Assembly (NCBI GenBank): GCA_900540395.1
Contig: UQFQ01000036.1
Span: forward strand, 1-6,546
DNA length: 6,546 bases
Source of the DNA: an uncultured Mollicutes bacterium
Lineage (GTDB): Bacteria; Bacillota_I; Bacilli_A; RFN20; CAG-826
Direction: 5' to 3'
Position 1 is the stretch's first letter. Each line of letters begins with the position of its first letter. The notes under the pieces were generated by a model. The model had not been told where the DNA came from. It searched no databases and was given only the letters and a program-made list of their open reading frames with translations. This document shows positions 1 through 4,816 of the stretch, one piece after another. Both the position numbers and the translations under genes were made by a program.

Positions 1-55
1 AACGCCATTTTTTTAATCAACTTGAACGAGTGATGTTTTCTTGCGAACGCCCTAT

Positions 56-92
56 TCGCCATTTATAAAAAAATCAATCGCCATTTATAAAA
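56..92. repeat. Iteron-like direct repeat, left pair
   Basis: There are two direct copies of TCGCCATTTATAAAA, at 56-70 and 78-92, offset by 22 bp. A shorter relative (CGCCATTTTTTT) lies at 3-14, at the very edge of the window. They belong to the same repeat family as the cluster at 196-280. The 22-bp spacing is about two helical turns, so a protein could bind successive copies on the same DNA face. That is typical of iterons and operator arrays, but no binding protein can be named from the sequence. Confidence 0.8.
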
Positions 93-195
93 TTAATTTT
101 TGTATTAAAATTTAATTATTTTTAATTTTTAGAGAAATCTTACTATTTTATCCCATTTTTTATATTGTTTTTCATTGGTATTCTAAAATAAGATT
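93..195. other. AT-rich spacer between repeat clusters
   Basis: This stretch of about 100 bp separates the two groups of TCGCC repeats and is almost entirely A and T, with runs such as TTTAATTATTTTTAATTTTT. I see no open frame, RNA gene or convincing promoter; TAAAAT at 184-189 resembles a -10 box but lacks a well-placed -35. It could be an easily melted segment or simply AT-rich filler. Confidence 0.4.
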
Positions 196-280
196 TCGCC
201 AAATATATAAAAATCACTTCGCCATTTGTAAAAAATATCGTCGCCAAATATATAAAAATCACTTCGCCATTTATAAAAAA
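196..280. repeat. Iteron-like direct repeats, right cluster of four
   Basis: Four TCGCC-headed units start at 196, 219, 241 and 264, a steady 22-23 bp step. Units 1 and 3 read TCGCCAAATATATAAAA and units 2 and 4 read TCGCCATTTRTAAAA. As a result 196-227 is repeated exactly at 241-272, giving a 45-bp tandem duplication of a two-unit block. The last unit runs directly into the ATG of the short remnant frame at 280. The copies are not palindromic and are too close and AT-rich for a CRISPR array. Position and phasing suggest an operator or control array for the ATPase-like gene that once followed. Confidence 0.85.
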
Positions 281-444
281 TGTTGAATTATTCAATCAAT
301 AAAATCTACTATAATTCTACGGTAAAAGATTATATTGATAGAATTATTGATTCAGCAATTGATAGAAAATTATATAGTAGTGGCGCTTTGATGATTGTTG
401 CTTATATTAATTGTTTTCACTGCGTCTTAAACAATCATTACTGA
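280..444 (+). pseudogene. N-terminal remnant of a second COG1373/DUF4143-type ATPase
   Basis: An open frame of 54 codons starts at ATG 280 and ends at TGA 442-444. Residues about 16-40 (DYIDRIIDSAIDRKLYSSGA, then LMIV) resemble the start of AAA+ ATPases of the COG1373/DUF4143 group, where a Y-x-x-R-x-x-D segment and a K-L-x-x-S-G-A-x-x-I-x-G stretch lead straight into Walker A (G-x-K-x-x-G-K-T). Here the match breaks off at about position 400: the glycine-lysine loop is missing, replaced by unrelated residues (AYINCFHCVLNNHY). The normal protein is about 400 residues, so this is a decayed or deleted copy. There is no clear ribosome binding site; the TCGCC repeat lies directly before the ATG. 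Its stop codon falls inside the first 41-bp repeat. It could instead be a short expressed peptide, but I consider that less likely. The assignment is from remembered family patterns, not a search. Confidence 0.55.
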
Positions 445-479
445 CTATAAATATAAATACTTGCAAAATTGGTCAATAG
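439..479 (+). repeat. 41-bp repeat unit, copy 1
   Basis: This is the first of three 41-bp units. It begins TACTGACTATAAATATAAAT and ends CTTGCAAAATTGGTCAATAG. The 3' half is identical in all three copies. The left end (TGAC) mirrors the right end (GTCA), but this copy has the poorest inverted symmetry. Its 5' edge contains the stop codon of the remnant frame at 280-444, so the junction between old gene and new repeat array lies close by. Confidence 0.85.
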
Positions 480-584
480 AAAGGGCTTCAATATATAATT
501 TGCCCTAATTTTACTCGCTTTAAATTATAAATATATAAAAATAGGCAATTTTATAGCAATTAATTGGATGATTTAACATCACCT
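480..584. other. Spacer with a probable degenerate repeat unit
   Basis: No gene is seen here. Copies 1 and 2 of the 41-bp unit start 146 bp apart, nearly twice the 74 bp between copies 2 and 3. The middle of the spacer holds a loose match to the unit: AATATATAAAAATAGGCAATTTTATAGCAA at about 530-559 resembles the AT-rich core plus the GCAAAATTGGTCAA part. The segment TTTGCCCTAATTTTACT at about 500-513 also resembles TTTGCGATAATTTTATT before copy 3. This suggests an original array of four units with a 73-74 bp period, one of which has decayed. Confidence 0.4.
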
Positions 585-625
585 TATTGACTATTTTTAT
601 AAAAACTTGCAAAATTGGTCAATAG
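585..625 (+). repeat. 41-bp repeat unit, copy 2
   Basis: The second unit starts TATTGACTATTTTTATAAAA and ends CTTGCAAAATTGGTCAATAG. Its ends form a perfect 7-bp inverted repeat: TATTGAC at 585-591 and GTCAATA at 618-624. TTGACT and CAAAAT inside it stand 17 bp apart, so the unit can also be read as a weak sigma-70-type promoter; the same geometry occurs in the other two copies. Confidence 0.88.
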
Positions 626-658
626 TGTTGATTTCAAGCGATTAGTTTGCGATAATTT

Positions 659-699
659 TATTGACCAAAATAATATAAACTTGCAAAATTGGTCAATAG
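659..699 (+). repeat. 41-bp repeat unit, copy 3, adjoining the ATPase start
   Basis: The third unit has the best symmetry: TATTGACCAA at 659-668 and TTGGTCAATA at 689-698 form a perfect 10-bp inverted repeat with a 20-bp spacer. It ends 7 bp before the ATG at 707, and its last bases contribute to the only candidate ribosome binding site (AGAAG, 698-702). A protein bound here, or an RNA hairpin formed here, would directly block expression of the ATPase gene. TTGACC and CAAAAT spaced 17 bp apart (661-666, 684-689) could serve as a weak promoter giving an almost leaderless message. Confidence 0.88.
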
Positions 700-706
700 A
701 AGTCAT

Positions 707-1960
707 ATGGAAATTAAACGAGATTTATACTTAAATAAACTTATTGGGAAAATCAATAATTCAATGATAAAGGTAATTACCGGAATCCGAAGATGCGGTA
801 AATCTTATTTGTTGAATAAACTTTTTTATGGTTATTTGATTCAAAATGGAATTGATAAAGAACATATTATTTCAGTTTCTCTTGATAGTTTGCAAAATCT
901 TGACTTACATAATCCTTATAAACTTGATCAATATATTAGAGAAAAAATAATTGATGATAAAAAGTATTTTATTTTTCTTGATGAGATTCAAGAAGTTGAT
1001 AAATTTGTTTATTTATTAAACGGACTCAATCAAATTAAAAATGTTGATATTTACGTAACTGGTTCAAACTCTAAATTTTTATCAAAAGATATTATTACTG
1101 AATTTAGAGGTAGAGGCGATAAGATTCAAGTTAATCCTTTATCTTTTAAAGAATTTTATAACTCTTTAAACAAAGATTTTGATGAAGCGTTACAAGAATA
1201 TCTAATTTATGGTGGAATGCCAATGATTTTAAATATTGATGACGATAATGCAAAGAATGATTATTTATCTGATTTATATACAGAAATTTACATAAAAGAT
1301 ATAAAAGAAAGATATAAAATTCGAAATGATGCCGAAATGAGCGAGCTTTTAAATATTATTTCATCTTCAATTGGTTCACTTTCAAATCCGACAAAACTTG
1401 TTAAGACATTTAAGAGTGTAAAAAATGTTGATATATCTAAAAATACAATTTCTTCCTATCTTGAAATTTTCGAAGAATCATTTTTGATTCGTTCGGCGAC
1501 TAGATACGATATAAAAGGCAAAAAATATATTGATAGTCCAAAAAAATATTATTTTATGGATTTAGGCTTAAGAAACGCGCGACTTAATTTTAGACAAATC
1601 GAAGAAAATCATTTAATGGAAAATTTGATTTATAACGAACTAAAAAATAGAGGATTTTCAGTAGATGTAGGAGTAGTTCCTATTAATGAAAAAAATGAAA
1701 ATGGAAATTATACTAAAAAGCAAACTGAAGTTGATTTTGTAGTTAATAAAGGTAGCAATCGAATTTATATTCAATCTGCTTATAGACTTCCTGATTTAGA
1801 CAAATTAAATCAAGAAATTAAACCTTTAATTAATATTCCGGATTCATTTAAAAAAGTAATTATTGTTAGAGACAATATAAAACTTAGAAGAGATGAAAAC
1901 GGAATTATTACCATGAGTCTAAAAGAATTTCTCTTAAATGAGAATATATTTGAAAATTGA
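707..1960 (+). CDS. AAA+ ATPase of the COG1373/DUF4143 family
   Basis: The 417-residue protein is a full-length member of the COG1373 ATPase family. The AAA+ domain comes first: Walker A is GIRRCGKS (residues 26-33), Walker B is YFIFLDE (87-93), a sensor-like TGSNSKFLS follows (118-126), then the RGRG arginine patch and NPLSFKEF (134-150). A winged-helix-like middle precedes a DUF4143 C-terminal part with a PD-(D/E)XK-like pattern: E305, EVDF at 341-344 and IYIQ at 353-356, with glutamine at the usual acidic position of the third motif. The family is common and often multi-copy in anaerobes and archaea; its cellular role is not established, and DNA binding or defence-like roles are only suggested. 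ATG 707 is chosen because the protein then begins MEIKRDLYLNKLI, a typical family start. The upstream in-frame TTG at 689 lies within a repeat and is unlikely. The gene stands alone, with repeats before it and no clear terminator after it. Confidence 0.9.
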   Translation: MEIKRDLYLNKLIGKINNSMIKVITGIRRCGKSYLLNKLFYGYLIQNGIDKEHIISVSLDSLQNLDLHNPYKLDQYIREKIIDDKKYFIFLDEIQEVDKFVYLLNGLNQIKNVDIYVTGSNSKFLSKDIITEFRGRGDKIQVNPLSFKEFYNSLNKDFDEALQEYLIYGGMPMILNIDDDNAKNDYLSDLYTEIYIKDIKERYKIRNDAEMSELLNIISSSIGSLSNPTKLVKTFKSVKNVDISKNTISSYLEIFEESFLIRSATRYDIKGKKYIDSPKKYYFMDLGLRNARLNFRQIEENHLMENLIYNELKNRGFSVDVGVVPINEKNENGNYTKKQTEVDFVVNKGSNRIYIQSAYRLPDLDKLNQEIKPLINIPDSFKKVIIVRDNIKLRRDENGIITMSLKEFLLNENIFEN

Positions 1961-2069
1961 TTTTAAAAGTAAAGTTTGATAAATAGATAATTCTTATAAA
2001 GTTTATATTAGTAACTATACTTTTTTAGCATTAAAAAACGAAAATTCTATTTTGTAAGTTGTTTTCATT

Positions 2070-2092
2070 ATGTAAATTCAAAAAATTTACAT
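2070..2092. promoter_or_regulatory. Palindrome over the -35 box (operator or weak terminator)
   Basis: ATGTAAATT (2070-2078) and AATTTACAT (2084-2092) form a perfect 9-bp inverted repeat around a 5-bp centre, CAAAA. The right arm contains the -35 hexamer TTTACA of the operon promoter, so a bound protein would compete with RNA polymerase. As RNA it could fold into an AT-rich hairpin followed by UUUU and might weakly end transcription from the ATPase gene. With few G-C pairs, the operator reading is preferred. Confidence 0.55.
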
Positions 2093-2113
2093 TTTATCGC
2101 AATAATTTATAAT
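2086..2113 (+). promoter_or_regulatory. Sigma-70-type promoter of the starch/maltodextrin operon
   Basis: The -35 box is TTTACA (2086-2091, five of six consensus bases) and the -10 box is TATAAT (2108-2113, perfect), with a 16-bp spacer. Transcription would start near 2120, leaving a leader of about 100 nt before the ATG at 2223. Three palindromes surround it, which suits a tightly controlled sugar operon. No competing promoter of similar quality is seen in the interval. Confidence 0.75.
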
Positions 2114-2114
2114 G

Positions 2115-2142
2115 AAATTTTACGATATTTATCGTATTATTT
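2115..2142. promoter_or_regulatory. Second operator-like palindrome at the transcription start
   Basis: TACGATA (2121-2127) and TATCGTA (2130-2136) form a perfect inverted repeat with a 2-bp centre. The symmetry resumes outside it after two mismatched pairs, with AAAT at 2115-2118 and ATTT at 2139-2142. It covers the predicted transcription start. Its sequence differs from the cre-like site that follows, so a different repressor may use it; which one cannot be told. Confidence 0.55.
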
Positions 2143-2145
2143 TAT

Positions 2146-2161
2146 ATGTAAGCGCTTACAT
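2146..2161. promoter_or_regulatory. cre-like operator (CcpA or a LacI-family maltose regulator)
   Basis: ATGTAAGCGCTTACAT is a perfect 16-bp palindrome and fits the catabolite-responsive element consensus WTGNAANCGNWNNCW at every defined position. It lies about 26-41 bp downstream of the predicted transcription start, where a bound CcpA or MalR-type LacI-family protein would block elongation or promoter clearance. This fits glucose repression of an alpha-glucan uptake operon. The sequence alone cannot separate CcpA from a local maltose repressor. Confidence 0.82.
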
Positions 2162-2210
2162 TAATTTGTATAGAGTAAGCACTAACTCTTATTTAAACTT
2201 TAAGTAAATA

Positions 2211-2216
2211 AGGGAG
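2211..2216 (+). promoter_or_regulatory. Ribosome binding site of the surface protein gene
   Basis: AGGGAG lies 6 nt before the ATG at 2223 and supports that start. A 7-bp inverted repeat, CTTATTT (2188-2194) with AAATAAG (2206-2212), reaches the first bases of this site, so a leader hairpin might partly affect access to it. That stem is AT-rich and may be accidental. Confidence 0.75.
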
Positions 2217-2222
2217 AAACAA

Positions 2223-3581
2223 ATGAAAAAATTATTGTTAATTGCCCCTCTTGCTTTAGTAGCAATGGCAGGAACAGCACATATTTATAATAGTGCTGAA
2301 ACAAATTCGTTTACTCATAAAACAGTTGAAGTTTCAAAGGCTGAAACTGTTGAAGATGAGAAATTTTTAGTTTATTTCCATTTACCTGAAGGATGGAATA
2401 CACCTAATATTTGGCCTTGGGAAACGGAATCTGGAACTAATCCATATACACCAATTGGTTGGCCTGGATTAGCAATGATTGAAGATAGTAATAATGAAGG
2501 ATGGTATTATAGATACGTTCCAAGTTATGTTGATCAACTTATTTTCAGTTATACAGATGATAATGGAACAATTGTTCAAACTAATGGCGACAAAATAGGT
2601 GAAGATTTAGCTGGAAAAGACATTTGGATTGATGGCATTACATCTACAACCGAAACTGGAGAAGATGGAGAAAAAACCGTCTATCACATGGCTACGCCGA
2701 CTGATACACAAAAAACAAGTGGCGAATTACCTGAGTTTAATGGAGAAAAATACGCTTTTGCTAGAGTTCCTAATGATTGGGATGGAGCAGTAGCAACCTT
2801 TATTAACTCTTCTGATTCTTCTTTAAATAAAGAAGTTGAGTTAGTTTTACAAAGTGATGAAATTTGGTTTGGTGGAGTTACCATTGGAAATGAATTTGAT
2901 AAAGTCAAAATTAGCAATGGTGAAGAAGACAGCTTTAAAGAATCTATTGAGGTCGATATCGGCGGAAGCAATTTTGCTCCATTTTACGTTGATGTAGTCG
3001 AGGAAACTGATACAAGTGGAAAATATAAAGCTAGTGTTGTCTATGAAAAACCAGCTGAAGAAGTTGATGGTAGACCAATTCATGCTAAAGTGCCTGATGA
3101 TTGGACTGAAGTAGCAATTTGGGCATTTGAACGTACTTCTGGAAATGGACAATTTACAACTTGGCCAGGAGAAGAAATGACTCTTGATGAAGATGGGGAA
3201 TGGTGGACTTATGATTCAATCGCAAATTTCTGCGATACACTTATTATTAATAATAATGTTGCAGCTAATGGTTTACAAACTGTTGATATCGAAAAAGTCG
3301 AACCTAAAGAAGCTTGGGTTGTTTTAACAGATATAGATGCAGCGACCAATAAATATAATGCTGAAGTTTACTATGAAGAACCAACAAAAGATACACCAAC
3401 CACTCCTGAAGATCCTGATAATCCTGAGGAGCCAAGCGATCCTGATACACCAACTACACCAGAAAAAACACCTGAAGGTTTACCAGGATGGGGAATTGCT
3501 TTAATTGTTATTGGGGTTATAGTTGTTGTTGGAGCTATTGGTGGATTAGTTTATTACTTTACCAAAAAAAGAAATAAATAA
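2223..3581 (+). CDS. Membrane-anchored surface protein with three starch-binding-like modules
   Basis: This 452-residue exported protein has no recognisable catalytic domain and probably binds alpha-glucan at the cell surface. A signal peptide (MKKLLLIAPLALVAMAGTA, cleavage near 19-25) precedes three related beta-rich modules at about 47-138, 175-275 and 285-385. Each opens with a P-x-x-W motif (LPEGW, VPNDW, VPDDW). Modules 1 and 3 also have WPG and many tryptophans, as in CBM26-type starch-binding modules; modules 2 and 3 both end with K-Y-x-A-x-V-x-Y-E-x-P. Module 2 has lost most of the aromatics and the WPG, so it may be structural. A Pro/Thr/Asp/Glu-rich linker (386-418) leads to LPGWG (420-424), a transmembrane helix and a KKRNK tail. 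That resembles a sortase signal but lacks LPxTG, so a plain membrane anchor is likelier. It is first in the operon, directly ahead of the MalE-like gene. Family assignment rests on motif recognition only. Confidence 0.75.
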   Translation: MKKLLLIAPLALVAMAGTAHIYNSAETNSFTHKTVEVSKAETVEDEKFLVYFHLPEGWNTPNIWPWETESGTNPYTPIGWPGLAMIEDSNNEGWYYRYVPSYVDQLIFSYTDDNGTIVQTNGDKIGEDLAGKDIWIDGITSTTETGEDGEKTVYHMATPTDTQKTSGELPEFNGEKYAFARVPNDWDGAVATFINSSDSSLNKEVELVLQSDEIWFGGVTIGNEFDKVKISNGEEDSFKESIEVDIGGSNFAPFYVDVVEETDTSGKYKASVVYEKPAEEVDGRPIHAKVPDDWTEVAIWAFERTSGNGQFTTWPGEEMTLDEDGEWWTYDSIANFCDTLIINNNVAANGLQTVDIEKVEPKEAWVVLTDIDAATNKYNAEVYYEEPTKDTPTTPEDPDNPEEPSDPDTPTTPEKTPEGLPGWGIALIVIGVIVVVGAIGGLVYYFTKKRNK

Positions 3582-3590
3582 TTGAGTTTT

Positions 3591-3596
3591 AAGGAG
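3591..3596 (+). promoter_or_regulatory. Ribosome binding site fixing the MalE start
   Basis: AAGGAG is followed by six T and then ATG 3603. It decides the start: an earlier in-frame TTG at 3582 would place this Shine-Dalgarno inside the coding frame and put seven extra residues, including acidic and aromatic ones, before an otherwise standard lipoprotein signal. Confidence 0.85.
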
Positions 3597-3602
3597 TTTT
3601 TT

Positions 3603-4814
3603 ATGAAAAGAAATATAATTGTTTTAGCATCGACTAGCATAATGACCTTAAGTTTACTTGCTGGATGTGGCGGACGAAGTAAAAGTGGTAAGCTTGTAAT
3701 TTGGCACGATAAGGAAGAGGCAATTGTTAATGTTTTAGAAGAAGCAATTCATGAAAAACTCCCAGATCTTGAGTTTGAATTTATAAGAAAAGAAAATTTA
3801 ACTGAGACACTTAAACTTGTTGGTAACGACCCAAGTAGTGCTCCAGATATGTATATTTTCGCTCATGATAAAATTGGTCTTTATGACACAATTGGTATCT
3901 TAGAGCCTATGGAAAATATAATTGATTTGGATTTGTTAAATAATTATAACGATTTAACAATTTCTTCACTTTCCTATAATGGAAGACTCTTAGGCGTTCC
4001 ACTATATTATGAAACCTTACTTTTTATGTATAATAAGGAAAAAATGTCTGAGGATGAAGTACCTCAAACAACTGAAGAGTTATATACCTATATGGCTGAT
4101 AATTATAGTGGACGCCGTTATGGTTTTGTTGAGCAACACTCAACTGCTTATTATAGTGCTGGATGGATTAATGGTTTTGGTGGTTCTATCCTTCATGAAG
4201 ATGGAACACCAGGCTTAGATGATCCAAGTACTATTGAAGCTTTAAAATATCATAAGAAATTTATTGAATATATGCCAAAAGGTACGCAAGATTATGCAAC
4301 AGTCAATACTCTTTTCACTGAAAAGAGTGCTGATTCAATCTTTGCTGGACCTTGGCTTGTAACAAGTGCTAAAGAAAATAATATCGATTTAGGTTTTGCA
4401 GAAATGCCTATAATTCCTCAAGCAAATAAAAGAATTTCCCCATTTTGTGGTGTTCAAGGTATTCAAGTTTTAAAAGTTGCAGTTCAAGATGAAGCAAGAA
4501 AAGAACAAATCTCTGATTTTTTAAATGCTTTAATTGATCCTCAAGTTGGAGCAGATTTAGCTTTACTTTCAGGCTGCGCTCCAGCAAATGAAGAAGCTTA
4601 TGAATTAGATGAAATTAAAAATAATGAATTAGTAAACGCGATTAAAAAGGCTGCTGAAAGTGCAACTGTTATGCCTTCAATGCCTGAAATGGATGTTATG
4701 TGGACGGTTTTAGGTAACCTTTTAACTGATATTAATATGAATGATGCAGATGTTGAAACTGCTTGTAAAGAAGCTCAAGCTGAAGCAGAACAACTAATTG
4801 CTAATATGAAATAG
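3603..4814 (+). CDS. malE: Maltose/maltodextrin-type ABC transporter substrate-binding lipoprotein
   Basis: This is the 403-residue extracellular receptor of a sugar ABC importer. The N-terminus is a lipoprotein signal with lipobox LLAGC; Cys22 would be lipidated and hold the protein on the outer face of the membrane. The mature part follows the MalE layout: KLVIWHDK (30-37), DMYIFAHDKIGLYD (82-95), YNGRLLGVPLYYETLLFMYN (125-144) and GPW (249-251), with a helical C-terminal end. These segments parallel E. coli MalE ([40 protein letters not shown]), which is why maltose or maltodextrin is the favoured ligand. It follows the surface-protein gene after 21 bp and precedes the first permease by 2 bp, so all are probably co-transcribed. 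The exact oligosaccharide preference cannot be read from the sequence. Confidence 0.88.
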   Translation: MKRNIIVLASTSIMTLSLLAGCGGRSKSGKLVIWHDKEEAIVNVLEEAIHEKLPDLEFEFIRKENLTETLKLVGNDPSSAPDMYIFAHDKIGLYDTIGILEPMENIIDLDLLNNYNDLTISSLSYNGRLLGVPLYYETLLFMYNKEKMSEDEVPQTTEELYTYMADNYSGRRYGFVEQHSTAYYSAGWINGFGGSILHEDGTPGLDDPSTIEALKYHKKFIEYMPKGTQDYATVNTLFTEKSADSIFAGPWLVTSAKENNIDLGFAEMPIIPQANKRISPFCGVQGIQVLKVAVQDEARKEQISDFLNALIDPQVGADLALLSGCAPANEEAYELDEIKNNELVNAIKKAAESATVMPSMPEMDVMWTVLGNLLTDINMNDADVETACKEAQAEAEQLIANMK

Positions 4815-4816
4815 TT

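Noticed and set aside
1..8. Minus-strand gene starting ATGGCG at the window edge
   Set aside because: ATGGCG is simply the reverse complement of the repeat core CGCCAT and occurs in several copies. With only eight bases inside the window nothing supports a coding start.
56..280. CRISPR array
   Set aside because: The repeats are short, very AT-rich and step by only 22-23 bp, leaving no room for spacers; no cas gene is present.
439..699. Insertion-sequence ends formed by the TATTGAC/GTCAATA inverted repeats
   Set aside because: Each inverted pair encloses only about 27 bp, no transposase is present, and no target-site duplication is seen; an operator-like array fits better.
689..706. Earlier TTG start for the ATPase gene, adding MVNRSH
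   Set aside because: The TTG lies within the conserved 41-bp repeat, has no ribosome binding site, and the family usually begins at the MEIKRD-type segment encoded from ATG 707.
2010..2026. Rho-independent terminator after the ATPase gene (AGTA-ACTA-TACT then T-run)
   Set aside because: The stem is only four base pairs with little G-C, so the T-run is more likely chance in AT-rich DNA.
2818..2835. Perfect palindrome CTTCTTTAAATAAAGAAG inside the surface-protein gene
   Set aside because: It lies in coding sequence encoding ordinary residues, has no T-run or promoter nearby, and such AT-rich palindromes are expected occasionally by chance.
2684..3152. Open frames on the minus strand inside the surface-protein gene
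   Set aside because: They lie wholly within a well-supported plus-strand gene, have no ribosome binding site or recognisable domain, and are low-complexity reverse translations.
3582..3602. Earlier TTG start for malE, adding MSFKEFF
   Set aside because: The frame there encodes the AAGGAG ribosome binding site itself, and ATG 3603 gives a clean lipoprotein signal peptide.
4009..4218. Plus-strand open frame of 69 codons inside malE
   Set aside because: It is an alternative frame of a conserved region of the MalE-like protein and has no family features of its own.
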